From an uncultured Eubacterium sp. (GTDB lineage Bacteria; Bacillota; Clostridia; Lachnospirales; Lachnospiraceae), in assembly GCA_900552795.1 (NCBI GenBank), contig USBB01000003.1, forward strand, positions 58,056 to 122,055: a stretch of DNA of 64,000 bases. The letters run 5' to 3'. Of this stretch, positions 8,233 to 16,799 are shown in pieces (positions within the stretch are counted from its first letter, which is position 1; each line of letters begins with the position of its first letter). The translations under genes were made by a program, and so were the position numbers. Under the pieces are notes generated by a model, which ran no database searches, had not been told where the DNA came from, and saw only the letters and a list, made by a program, of their open reading frames with translations.

Positions 8233-8305
8233 GCCGAATTAGCTCAATTGGCAGAGCAATACATTAGTAATGTGTAGGTTGCGGATTCGACTTCTGCATT
8301 CGGCT
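8233..8305 (+). tRNA. tRNA-Thr, anticodon AGT
   Basis: A full cloverleaf: acceptor GCCGAAT / ATTCGGC, D arm GCTC / GAGC, anticodon stem ATACA / TGTGT with loop TTAGTAA (anticodon AGT at 8266-8268), T arm GCGGA / TCTGC with loop TTCGACT. CCA is not encoded. The body resembles ordinary bacterial tRNA-Thr. Anticodon AGT would read ACU; bacteria normally use GGT or TGT for Thr, so A34 is unusual. The phage late genes are AT-rich and use ACT codons often, which could explain carrying it. Confidence 0.9.
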
Positions 8306-8309
8306 CTAG

Positions 8310-8338
8310 GACAGTTATCGTTTGGTAACTGTCTTTTT
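8310..8338 (+). terminator. terminator after tRNA-Thr
   Basis: GACAGTTA (8310-8317) pairs with TAACTGTC (8326-8333), followed by TTTTT. Confidence 0.85.
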
Positions 8339-8378
8339 GATATGTAGAAAAATAGTTGATATGAAAGGATGGTGGCGA

Positions 8379-9485
8379 ATGGCTACTAAGAAAGTAATAA
8401 AGAAAAAGCACTGCTCGTGTTGTGGTACAGAGAAACCACTATCTGATTTTTATATGAGCAAATCTCCTCTTCACGCATTAGACGGCAAAACACCTATTTG
8501 TAAAGACTGTGTTATCAAGTCCAGTGTAGATACTGACACTAATGAGATTGACGAGGTTAAATTTAAAAATATCTTACGACAGATTGACAAACCTTTTTAC
8601 AAGGATAATTTACAGAGTGCTATCAATCAGTTTAAGAAAGAAAATTCTCATGTTGAGGAAGACGATGTTAAATATCATGGCGATGCGATTATTCGTTTGT
8701 ATATGAAGAACATTGCAACATTGCGTCAGGTTTCTTCAAAGAGTTATGAAGACTCTGAAAAAGATGGTTTTATCCAAAAGCACAGTACTGTTATTCAGAA
8801 AACAGAAAATGCTGAATATAAAAAGGATTTAGCAAAGAAAAAGAATGAGGAAGTCATTACATCTGATGACAGTGAATTTGAAGTAACAAGAGAAATGATT
8901 GACCTTTTTGGTGAGGGGTATACGAGAATTGAATACAAAAATATGTATAAGAAATACAAGGATATGAAACAGAATTACTCTATCCAAACAAACTTACACC
9001 AAGAAGCACTTGTTACTTATGTACGTTTTAAGGTAAAGGAAGAATTAGCTACTGCAAGAGGTGATGTGCAAGAAGCCCAGAAGTGGTATTCAGCTGCTCA
9101 AGACGCTGCTGACAAAGCAAAGTTGACACCAAAACAGTTGACGCAAGCCGACTTACAAGGTGGTATTAATAGTTTCTCTGAGATTTTTAAGGCTGTTGAA
9201 CAGGCTGTAGATGTTATCCCTATTCTCCCACGTTTTAAATTCAGACCTAACGATGCATTGGATTTTAATATTTGGTGCTATATCAATTATGCAAGAGATT
9301 TACAAGGACTACCTCAGTGTTCATATGAGGATGTTTATAAATTCTATGATAAAAAGAAGGAAGAATATTTGGAACAGTATGGCGACCCTTATGGAATCTT
9401 TGATGATGAGCCTACTGAAAAAAATAGACCAAATGTTGAAAAATTTATCACTCTTCCTAAAGATTATGAGGATGGTGATGACTAA
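8379..9485 (+). CDS. zinc-finger protein upstream of TerL, probable small-terminase equivalent
   Basis: The 368-residue protein starts at ATG 8379 after GAAAGGATGG; an earlier in-frame start lacks a ribosome site. The N-terminus carries CSCC and CKDC pairs (about residues 13-42), a treble-clef-like zinc finger. The middle is charged and helical, and the C-terminus is acidic. Its stop overlaps the start of the large terminase (TAATG), the usual place for the small terminase subunit that recognises phage DNA for packaging. I do not recognise a classical small-terminase fold, so the role rests on context. Confidence 0.65.
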   Translation: MATKKVIKKKHCSCCGTEKPLSDFYMSKSPLHALDGKTPICKDCVIKSSVDTDTNEIDEVKFKNILRQIDKPFYKDNLQSAINQFKKENSHVEEDDVKYHGDAIIRLYMKNIATLRQVSSKSYEDSEKDGFIQKHSTVIQKTENAEYKKDLAKKKNEEVITSDDSEFEVTREMIDLFGEGYTRIEYKNMYKKYKDMKQNYSIQTNLHQEALVTYVRFKVKEELATARGDVQEAQKWYSAAQDAADKAKLTPKQLTQADLQGGINSFSEIFKAVEQAVDVIPILPRFKFRPNDALDFNIWCYINYARDLQGLPQCSYEDVYKFYDKKKEEYLEQYGDPYGIFDDEPTEKNRPNVEKFITLPKDYEDGDD

Positions 9486-11140
9486 TGACAAAAGAACAAA
9501 TTATAGCATTACAAGATGATTCTGTATTTGGAAAGAATTTGTATAAGTATGTTGAGTTTTGTTCATGGTGTCGCTGGTATCCCGACCTTTTCCTAGATTT
9601 AATTAAGCCTGAAACTGGCGGTATTAACTTACATCCAGACCAAAGAACTTATCTTCGTTGCATTATGCGATTTGTAAGTTTGTATGGAGTATTCCCTCGT
9701 GGATGGGGAAAGACGTATGACGAGGTACTTGCAATGTACTTAGTTTCTATATTCTTCCCCGATATTGATTTGGCAATGACAGCTCAGACGAAAGAGAATG
9801 CCGCTGAATTGTTAAAGGATAAGCATACCGAGATTATCAAACACTTCCCTATGATTCAAAATGAAATTGAGGGAAGAGAAAAATTTTCTAAGGGTGACGC
9901 TGAAATAAACTTTAAATCAGGAGCAAAAATTGACAACCTCGCTAATGCACAAACTTCAAAAGGTCAGCGTAGGAAAAGAATCAATATAGAGGAGTCTGCA
10001 CTTCTCAATGACGAATTGTTTCAGGATGCATTAAAACCTATTGTGGAAGTTCCACGATATACTGTTGGTAAACTTGGCGTTGTAGACCCTTGTGAATTAA
10101 ATCAACAGATAAATTTCTTTACTACTTCTGGGTTTAGAGGTAGTGACGAGTATGAACGAAGCGTAAAAATGCTTAATGATATGATTCATCTTAAAGGTGA
10201 AATGGTATTAGGCTCTTCATGGTTTTTAGCTTGTTGGTATGGTAGAGGTTCTACTAAGAGTCAAATTCTTAAAAAGAAGAAGGAAATGTCACCTATTGCT
10301 TTTGCACAAAACTATGAATCAAGATGGGTTGGTTGTTCTGATGGTGCATTAGTTGATATTAACAGACTAATGAATTGTCGCTCTCTCACTGAATCACAAT
10401 ATGAGTGTAAAAGTGATGATGAAGAATTTTATATTGGAGTGGACGTTGCACGAAGTCAGAACTCTAATAATAACCAATCTTCTGTTACTATTGCAAAAGT
10501 AATCAGAACAAAGGATAAGAGTAAAATCGTATCTATTGACATTGTAAATATGATTAACATACCTAACATTATGAACTTTACAGCACAAGCATGCGCTATT
10601 AAGAAGTTACAAAAAAGATATAAAGCAAAGGCTGTTGTAGTCGATGGAAACGGTCTTGGAGCAGGTCTTATTGATGAATTATTAAAAGAAAGTTTTGACC
10701 CTATTACCAAAGAATCTCTTGGCTGTTGGGATACTATCAATGATGACAATACTCCTGAGACAGATGATGCAGAAAGAATTTTATATAACTTAAAGGCTCA
10801 GTCTGCACAAAGCAAAATTGTAACTACATTTATTGATATGGTAGATAGTAAAAAATTACGACTACTTGAAAAGAAACAATACTCTGATTTTACTGAAAAG
10901 GATTGGGATAAACAAGAAAAATTCGTTGAACCATTCTTACAGACAGATGCGTTTTTTGAAGAGACAGCGAATTTGAAATTGAAACACTTGCCTAATGGTG
11001 GTGTTTCTATTGAAAAAGTTGTTAAAAAGCTAGACAAAGACCGTGTATCAGCAACAATCTATGTATTGTGGTTGATAAATGAGTTTTACAGAGATGTTTA
11101 TGCTCAATCAGAGTATGAATATACTTGCTTATGTAATTAA
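9485..11140 (+). CDS. terL: terminase large subunit
   Basis: A 551-residue DNA-packaging motor. The N-terminal ATPase has a Walker A variant PRGWGKT (71-77) and a Walker B-like segment INIEES (about 166-171) that ends in the catalytic Glu. The C-terminal RNase H-like nuclease shows the acidic strands GVDVA (Asp320) and VVDGNG (Asp387). It is coupled to the upstream gene by a TAATG overlap and is followed by the portal gene. It cuts concatemeric phage DNA and pumps it into the prohead through the portal. Length and motif order fit the family. Confidence 0.93.
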   Translation: MTKEQIIALQDDSVFGKNLYKYVEFCSWCRWYPDLFLDLIKPETGGINLHPDQRTYLRCIMRFVSLYGVFPRGWGKTYDEVLAMYLVSIFFPDIDLAMTAQTKENAAELLKDKHTEIIKHFPMIQNEIEGREKFSKGDAEINFKSGAKIDNLANAQTSKGQRRKRINIEESALLNDELFQDALKPIVEVPRYTVGKLGVVDPCELNQQINFFTTSGFRGSDEYERSVKMLNDMIHLKGEMVLGSSWFLACWYGRGSTKSQILKKKKEMSPIAFAQNYESRWVGCSDGALVDINRLMNCRSLTESQYECKSDDEEFYIGVDVARSQNSNNNQSSVTIAKVIRTKDKSKIVSIDIVNMINIPNIMNFTAQACAIKKLQKRYKAKAVVVDGNGLGAGLIDELLKESFDPITKESLGCWDTINDDNTPETDDAERILYNLKAQSAQSKIVTTFIDMVDSKKLRLLEKKQYSDFTEKDWDKQEKFVEPFLQTDAFFEETANLKLKHLPNGGVSIEKVVKKLDKDRVSATIYVLWLINEFYRDVYAQSEYEYTCLCN

Positions 11141-11155
11141 TGAAAGGAGGCGACT

Positions 11156-12796
11156 ATGCCAGAAGAAGTTAAGCGTAAGAGGGGTCGCCCTCCGAAGAAT
11201 AAAGTTGAGAATGTAGTGGAAACAAATTCTGTTGCTCCTACTACTGACTCTACTTACGAATTTAATACATATTCTGCTAGAGGAATTTCAGAATATTATT
11301 TTGGCTTGGATATTTTCAATATATATTCACCAAAAGAAATATCTGATATGGTTGAAAGTCCTATGGTTCATAATCATGCACTTAGGAAACTTTCAAACAA
11401 ACTATATTCTTCTAATGGTCTATTAACGCAGTGTATTGACTACTGCACTTCTCTTCCAACTCTTGATTATTGTGTTATTCCACGAGGTAAAAACAAATTA
11501 AAACGAGAAAAGAATAAGAACCTTATGGATTCTTCTTTAAGAAGTATTCACCATAAGGAAGTTGTGCGTGACGCATTATTCAAATCTATGATTGATGGCG
11601 TTGCGTTTTATTATTGTGTTTTTGCTTCGTCAAAAGCAGATACCAAGAAAACTATGTCCGATTATGATGTAGAAGAAATCTTGGAAATCAATGATGTTGG
11701 AGTAAATATGTCTGTTGTTCCATTGCCTACTGATTACACAAAGATTGTAGGTAGAAAGAATTCATCATATGTATTGGCGTTTAACCTTAGATATTTTGAG
11801 GGATTATCACAGAATGAACTTAATAGAAAGTTGAGATTATATCCCGAAGAAATCAGAAAGGGTTGGGCTGAATACAATAAGGGAAAAGGTTCTAACAATT
11901 GGTTAGTCCTTGATAATACCAAGACTATTGTTTCTAAAGTAAGAAGTCGTATGGAAGAGGCTTGGGGTAGACCGCTTTGTTTGGCTGCCATCAAAAACAT
12001 TTTGTATTCGGCATACTTCCAAGATACTTGTCGTGGTACTTTGGACGAAATCAACAATCGTATAATTTACGAAACTTTTCCTGAAGGAAAGGACAAAGGT
12101 TCTTGTGCTTTAACAGGAAAACAACAGACGGAACAACATAATACAGTTAAAAGTGCTATTCTCACAAAGAATCAGAGGAATTCTACATCGTTCTTTTCCG
12201 TAGCTGCTGGCACAAAGATTGACCAAATCAAAGCAGACACGTCTTTGTTAGATGAAAAGAATAGTTCTTATATTCAAGACCAAATTGGTATTGATTTAGG
12301 ATTCATGGCAAATCTTTTATCTGGTAGTGGTTCAGGTAATTACGCAGCTCAACAGAATAACTTACAGTTGTTACTGTCTGAGATTTTAATGTGGATTGAA
12401 CCGATTACCGAGGAACTCGTAAAAATAATCAACGAGAATGTCATTAAGGACAAGTCTAATGCTGTTGGATTGTATTATCTGCCTTGTAGTTATATTACAA
12501 GAAGTGATTTTACAACACAGATGAAGGAATTATATTTACAAGGAAAAGGTTCATTAAGGGCTTGGATTGCAAGTACTGGCTTTAATGCCGATGCGTATAT
12601 TCAGTTAATGGATATGGAAGTTGAAGAAGGATTTGATGAGAAATATAAACCTCATCCTACAAGTTTTACAATCTCTGGTGATGGAACTCAGGATAATAAG
12701 GGTGGCAGACCAGAAAATGAAAACCCTACTTCATCTTCTACTATTACAAGTAAACAGAATAATGGTAATGATATGCCAAGTCCAAGTGACAACTAA
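11156..12796 (+). CDS. portal protein
   Basis: A 546-residue protein between TerL and the head protease, the standard portal position. It starts at ATG after AAAGGAGGCG. The N-terminus is basic (KRKRGRPPKNK, AT-hook-like). The middle has the mixed helix/strand pattern of portals and a long helical stretch near residues 380-470. The C-terminal ~40 residues are Ser/Thr/Asn-rich and probably disordered. The dodecameric portal forms the DNA entry vertex and binds TerL. The basic tail at the N-terminus is somewhat unusual. Confidence 0.85.
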   Translation: MPEEVKRKRGRPPKNKVENVVETNSVAPTTDSTYEFNTYSARGISEYYFGLDIFNIYSPKEISDMVESPMVHNHALRKLSNKLYSSNGLLTQCIDYCTSLPTLDYCVIPRGKNKLKREKNKNLMDSSLRSIHHKEVVRDALFKSMIDGVAFYYCVFASSKADTKKTMSDYDVEEILEINDVGVNMSVVPLPTDYTKIVGRKNSSYVLAFNLRYFEGLSQNELNRKLRLYPEEIRKGWAEYNKGKGSNNWLVLDNTKTIVSKVRSRMEEAWGRPLCLAAIKNILYSAYFQDTCRGTLDEINNRIIYETFPEGKDKGSCALTGKQQTEQHNTVKSAILTKNQRNSTSFFSVAAGTKIDQIKADTSLLDEKNSSYIQDQIGIDLGFMANLLSGSGSGNYAAQQNNLQLLLSEILMWIEPITEELVKIINENVIKDKSNAVGLYYLPCSYITRSDFTTQMKELYLQGKGSLRAWIASTGFNADAYIQLMDMEVEEGFDEKYKPHPTSFTISGDGTQDNKGGRPENENPTSSSTITSKQNNGNDMPSPSDN

Positions 12797-12806
12797 ATAC
12801 TTTAAT

Positions 12807-12840
12807 AATTCAAGAGTCATCGTTTGATGGCTCTTGAATT
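12807..12840 (+). terminator. strong hairpin between portal and protease genes
   Basis: A perfect outer stem (TTCAAGAG / CTCTTGAA) with an inner CAT/ATG. The T-tail is missing, so it may be an RNA-stability or processing hairpin and not a true terminator. Confidence 0.45.
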
Positions 12841-12866
12841 ATATACAAAATTTATAGGAGGTAGCA

Positions 12867-14021
12867 ATGAATAAATGTTTTGAACTTTCAAGCAAGAAGT
12901 ATAAAAATGGCAGACGAAAGTTTACTGCTGTTCTATACAAGCTACAACCTCCTGAAAGCGTAATTGACGGTGTTGGAACACAGTATAACAAAAATGGTCT
13001 TACCTTTCTTGAAGAATATTCGTCTGCACAATTAGAAAGTATCAAGGATATGTCTGTGACTGTTTCATTTTTGGATGAGGAAAGAACTCAAATTTTAGAC
13101 CACGGATTCACTGAAATGAATACCAAAGATGGTCTTCCTACATTTGATAATGCTACTACAGTTGGACATTTTACCAAAGGATATATTGATGATGTAGAGA
13201 TTAATGGCGAAATGGTTCGTTGCGTATTAGGCGATGGTTTTCTTGATGAAATGCGCTACCATGCCTTCATTGAAAAATTAGATGAAGATTTGGCTAACGG
13301 AGACTCTATCGAGGGAAGCATTGAAATTTACAGGGACGAAGACCATGAAACTATTGTCTATGCAAATGGATATAGAGATAAAGGGCGAATTCCACAGTAC
13401 TTTATACACTCTGGCTGGTCAATGGTTATGAATCCAGCAGATACCAATAGTCAATTATTGGAACTAAACGAAAACCAAAATAAGGAGGAAAAAAACGAAA
13501 TGGATGAAAACAAGATTATTGAAGTAATCCAGAAAGCAATTACAGAAACAAACTCTGTAAAGGCTGATTCTGAGGCAAAAATCGCTGAGTTAAATACTCA
13601 GATTGAAGCTAAAGATGCTGAAATCAAAGAGCTTAACGAGGTTAAGTCTGTAGCTGAAGCAACTGCAACTGAGAAGGATGGTAAGATTGCTGAATTACAG
13701 GCAGAAAACGAAAAGTTAAAAGAAGAGGTTGCAGATTTCAAGAAGAAAGAACTTAATTCTGCTTTCGATGAGAAGTTATCTGTTTATACAGATGAGCAGA
13801 AGGCTTGTGTTGAGTCTGAAATCAATTCTTACAAAGAGAATCCTATGGACGGAGATGCTGATGCAATCATCTCTAAAATCTGTGTAAACATTGTTGCAAA
13901 GCAGATGGAGGATGCAAAGGTTGCAGAACAGAATTCCGCAAAGGAAGATGACAAAGTTGATATTTTCTCTGAAGTAAATTCTGCTGAAGAGGAAGAAGAC
14001 GAAGATATTAATATTTTTTAA
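12867..14021 (+). CDS. head maturation protease fused to scaffold
   Basis: A 384-residue protein. Residues 1 to about 205 look like a prohead protease: a beta-rich domain with a conserved-looking EGSIEIYRD and an IHSGWSMVMNP segment. From about 212 the sequence becomes a long charged coiled coil (AKIAELNTQIEAKDAEIKEL and so on) with an acidic tail, the build of a scaffolding protein. The start follows ATAGGAGGT. A strong internal ribosome site and ATG at 13500 produce the scaffold alone. The protease would cleave scaffold during head maturation. Confidence 0.75.
   Translation: MNKCFELSSKKYKNGRRKFTAVLYKLQPPESVIDGVGTQYNKNGLTFLEEYSSAQLESIKDMSVTVSFLDEERTQILDHGFTEMNTKDGLPTFDNATTVGHFTKGYIDDVEINGEMVRCVLGDGFLDEMRYHAFIEKLDEDLANGDSIEGSIEIYRDEDHETIVYANGYRDKGRIPQYFIHSGWSMVMNPADTNSQLLELNENQNKEEKNEMDENKIIEVIQKAITETNSVKADSEAKIAELNTQIEAKDAEIKELNEVKSVAEATATEKDGKIAELQAENEKLKEEVADFKKKELNSAFDEKLSVYTDEQKACVESEINSYKENPMDGDADAIISKICVNIVAKQMEDAKVAEQNSAKEDDKVDIFSEVNSAEEEEDEDINIF
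13500..14021 (+). CDS. nested scaffold protein (internal start)
   Basis: Inside the protease gene an AAGGAGG at 13482-13488 stands 11 nt before an in-frame ATG at 13500. Translation from it gives a 173-residue, coiled-coil, acidic protein identical to the C-terminus of the protease-scaffold fusion. This is the arrangement of lambda C/Nu3 and related phages, in which the scaffold is made in excess from a nested start. The ribosome site and frame are seen; expression is inferred. Confidence 0.65.
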   Translation: MDENKIIEVIQKAITETNSVKADSEAKIAELNTQIEAKDAEIKELNEVKSVAEATATEKDGKIAELQAENEKLKEEVADFKKKELNSAFDEKLSVYTDEQKACVESEINSYKENPMDGDADAIISKICVNIVAKQMEDAKVAEQNSAKEDDKVDIFSEVNSAEEEEDEDINIF

Positions 14022-14036
14022 GGAGGACAATAAACA

Positions 14037-14450
14037 ATGTTAAAATTTCACACAATTGGACAGATTGAAAAGAATTATGCGTTTGAAAATGCAGTAGCAA
14101 GTGCTAATACATTTAATGGTGCTTTCGGTACGGTTGCAGATGGCGAGTTCGCTGTTGGTGCTGACGCAAGCAAGGCTATTATGAACCTTGAAGTTGGCGA
14201 TGAGGCTGGTCTTGGTACTTATCCTATTAAGAAGGGTACTCAGGTTAGAGTTCTTGATTTAGAAGCTTTCAACGGTAAGACAATCGAAGTATATGGTGAT
14301 GAGTTACCTGATGGTGTTGTTGTTGGTGACAAGTTGGCATCTGACGCTACTGGTGCATTAGTAACTGGTGCAAGTGCTGCTCCATATTTAGAAGTAACTA
14401 AGGTTATTGCAAACACTAAGGGTGTTGAAGCAACTATCGTAACAGCGTAA
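14037..14450 (+). CDS. head decoration-like protein
   Basis: A 137-residue protein between the scaffold and the major capsid gene. It is rich in Gly, Ala, Val and Asp with short beta-like repeats, as in head decoration proteins that trim capsid vertices or faces. It starts after AAGGAGG. Codons are biased (GCT, GGT, AAG) as in the following capsid gene, which suggests high expression. Confidence 0.7.
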   Translation: MLKFHTIGQIEKNYAFENAVASANTFNGAFGTVADGEFAVGADASKAIMNLEVGDEAGLGTYPIKKGTQVRVLDLEAFNGKTIEVYGDELPDGVVVGDKLASDATGALVTGASAAPYLEVTKVIANTKGVEATIVTA

Positions 14451-14470
14451 TAAAGGAGGTTTAGAATAAT

Positions 14471-15577
14471 ATGTCTTATACATTTGAATTAAACAATGAA
14501 AGAAAAGACGCTAATTTTGTAAGCGGAAAGATTAATGAAAAGTCTGCTGTTGTAGAAATTTTCTCTGCAATGGCTAATGGTAAGGATTTAGCTCCTTACG
14601 GTAAGAAGGCAGATGTAGCTGCTAAGTATATCACTGAACTTAGCCAGAAGGCTTCTATGGGCGATGAGAATGCAAAGTCTGAGTTAAACGAAATCAGACG
14701 TTATGCTATTCAGCCTATTCTTATGCAGGAGATTAAGTTACTCGGTATCTTCGGTAACTATAAGCCATTAGGTTTCAATGACACTGCTGAAATCGAGATT
14801 CCTGTATACGCTAATGTTCAGGCTAATATGCAGGCTCTTGGTCAAGATGTAACATTCCCTGTAATCAGAAAGGAAAGAAAGGGTATCACAACTACTACTA
14901 TTTCTGGCGGTTATGCTGTTGATTACAGAAAGGCTGCACTTGGCGACATGACTCAGGAAAATGAGATTATGGAACAGGTTCGTGTAGCAATCAGAAATAA
15001 GGCTGCTAAGTATGTAGTTGATACTATCTACAAGGCAATCAAGGATGCTACTGGCGTTAAGTACTTCTTCGAGGGTGCAGGTCTTACTAAGACAGGTGTT
15101 GATGATGTAATTAGCAAAGTAAGAAGATGGGGTAAGCCTACTGTAGCTGGTGACTATGCTCTTATTTCTCAGTTCAATGGATTTGCAGGTTACTCTGGTG
15201 TAACTCCTAACGTAAATGGTATCTCTGATGCAGTTATGAAGGAAATTCATGATACTGGTCTTATCGGTATGTACAACGGTGCAGTTCTTAGCGAGATTCC
15301 AAATCCTTATGATTTGTCTACTATGAACGCAACTGGCGACAACTTTGCAACTATGCTTGATGCTGGTCTTGGTTTCGTAATGCCTGCTGGTGGTCAGTCT
15401 CCTATCTACACTGTAACTAGAGGTGGATTAACATCTTGCCACGGTCTTGATGTTACTACTGGTACAGAAATGACTAGATTTGACCTTGAGGTAGGTGCAC
15501 TTGTAGTACCTGGTCAGGAATACAAGGTTGCTATGATTCATGATACAAATCTTGATGACCTTGCAACTAGAGCTTAA
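14471..15577 (+). CDS. major capsid protein
   Basis: A 368-residue protein directly after the decoration gene, with an AAGGAGG ribosome site and strong codon bias (GCT, CTT, AAG, TCT), the marks of the most abundant virion protein. The N-terminal ~95 residues are charged and helical and may be a delta domain removed or rearranged at maturation. The C-terminal part is beta-rich with 'LEVGALVVPGQEYKVAMIHD'. An HK97-like fold is likely from position, but the sequence gives no signature I can name. Two terminator-like hairpins follow. Confidence 0.82.
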   Translation: MSYTFELNNERKDANFVSGKINEKSAVVEIFSAMANGKDLAPYGKKADVAAKYITELSQKASMGDENAKSELNEIRRYAIQPILMQEIKLLGIFGNYKPLGFNDTAEIEIPVYANVQANMQALGQDVTFPVIRKERKGITTTTISGGYAVDYRKAALGDMTQENEIMEQVRVAIRNKAAKYVVDTIYKAIKDATGVKYFFEGAGLTKTGVDDVISKVRRWGKPTVAGDYALISQFNGFAGYSGVTPNVNGISDAVMKEIHDTGLIGMYNGAVLSEIPNPYDLSTMNATGDNFATMLDAGLGFVMPAGGQSPIYTVTRGGLTSCHGLDVTTGTEMTRFDLEVGALVVPGQEYKVAMIHDTNLDDLATRA

Positions 15578-15591
15578 TTAGTTTTATGGTA

Positions 15592-15658
15592 AAGACCGAG
15601 TAGGTCTTATTTTTATGCTCATTTTTAAGAGGGTGGTAGTTACTACTGCCCTCTTTTA
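15592..15658 (+). terminator. tandem terminators after the capsid gene
   Basis: AAGACC / GGTCTT (15592-15608) followed by ATTTTTAT, then AAGAGGG / CCCTCTT (15627-15655) with an inner GGTAGT/ACTAC. Partial termination here would raise capsid mRNA over downstream connector genes. Confidence 0.75.
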
Positions 15659-15676
15659 TATGAAGGAATTAGTTAT

Positions 15677-15862
15677 ATGGAAAATAATATTTTTTACTGT
15701 TACTCAGATAGACTTTATCACTTTCTCTCTGCTATGGGGTTTAGATATGAGTCTGTTGGAGTAAATAAGAACACGAATAAAAAGTATTGGGTGTATAACA
15801 AATCAGAACAGTTAGATTCTGCAATCGAGTTATATAACTCAATTAAGCACAGATATAATTGA
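15677..15862 (+). CDS. small DUF5659-like phage protein
   Basis: 61 residues. The pattern 'FYCYSDRLYHFLSAMGFRY', then 'NKNTNKKYWVYNKSEQL', fits the short DUF5659-type proteins found in Firmicutes phages. Unknown function. It starts at ATG after GAAGGAAT, just behind the post-capsid terminators. Confidence 0.6.
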   Translation: MENNIFYCYSDRLYHFLSAMGFRYESVGVNKNTNKKYWVYNKSEQLDSAIELYNSIKHRYN

Positions 15863-15894
15863 CACTTAAAAATAGTTGATAGGAGAAAATAAAC

Positions 15895-16374
15895 ATGGAA
15901 GAAAAAATCGTTAAGGAAAAAGAAATTAAGTTAGACGAAAAAGTTGTTGTAAGAAGTATTGCACCTTGGGTTACTGGTTCAAGAAGAATTTTATCTGTTG
16001 GTGATATTCAGATTCAACCAAATGGTACTGTTACTGTGTCAAGAGAGGAATTAATTGCACAGGCTCAGAGTGGTAATAAACTACTGACTGGTATTGACGG
16101 AAAGGGTTCTCACGCTACTCTCTACATTGATGATGAGTGGACAAGAAAAGAACTTGAATTTGAAACTGACAAGGTAAAACAGAAAGTGCTTAGTCTTGAT
16201 TTAATTAAGCATATGTTTGAACTTAAAACAATGAGTGCTTTTCAGAAGAATATTGAAGAGAATGTCGTAACTCGTGCAGAAAAGGTATTTCTTATGGAAA
16301 CTATTAAGACTCAGAAATTTAATGATTACGAAAGAATTGTATTTTGCGAAAAGTACACAGGTAACAAAATTTAG
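15895..16374 (+). CDS. hypothetical head-region protein, 159 aa
   Basis: It starts at ATG after ATAGGAGAAA. The N-terminus is charged (EEKIVKEKEIKLDEKV). The middle is predicted beta-rich (RILSVGDIQIQPNGTVTVSREEL), followed by helical segments. It lies between the capsid and connector genes, so a head-completion or decoration role is likely. No named family recognised. Confidence 0.6.
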   Translation: MEEKIVKEKEIKLDEKVVVRSIAPWVTGSRRILSVGDIQIQPNGTVTVSREELIAQAQSGNKLLTGIDGKGSHATLYIDDEWTRKELEFETDKVKQKVLSLDLIKHMFELKTMSAFQKNIEENVVTRAEKVFLMETIKTQKFNDYERIVFCEKYTGNKI

Positions 16375-16387
16375 AAAGAGGTGAACT

Positions 16388-16789
16388 ATGGCAAATACAC
16401 AAGCACAAGAAATTTACGATGCTTTCGAGGCAACATTTTCAGATAAAAAAGAAATCCCAGAATCATTAGAATTACAGTGGTTGAAGATGTCTGTTGGTAG
16501 ATACAACGCAGAAATTGCCATAGATGAACTTTTGGTTTTTGATGAAGAACTGTTGGAATTTGATAAGAAGATAGACCAATATGCAATTTCTACATTGGGT
16601 CAGATGATTAGGGAATTATATCAAGAGCGTGAATATTCAAGAGTAACCAAGATTGCTTCTATTGTAGGCAAAGATTTATCTATTAATGGCACAAATGGTT
16701 TACAGAAATATTCTAAAGATGAACTTGAATATCACTCTTCTAAGACATCGGATATGATTGAGAATCAGAAACCAACAGCTTTAGCATAG
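16388..16789 (+). CDS. probable head-tail connector (adaptor)
   Basis: 133 residues, mostly helical, in the first connector position after the head genes. The length and helical content fit gp6-like adaptor proteins, which dock under the portal. It starts at ATG after AAAGAGGTG and ends 10 nt before the next gene. Identification is by position and size only. Confidence 0.6.
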   Translation: MANTQAQEIYDAFEATFSDKKEIPESLELQWLKMSVGRYNAEIAIDELLVFDEELLEFDKKIDQYAISTLGQMIRELYQEREYSRVTKIASIVGKDLSINGTNGLQKYSKDELEYHSSKTSDMIENQKPTALA

Positions 16790-16799
16790 GAGGTATCAG

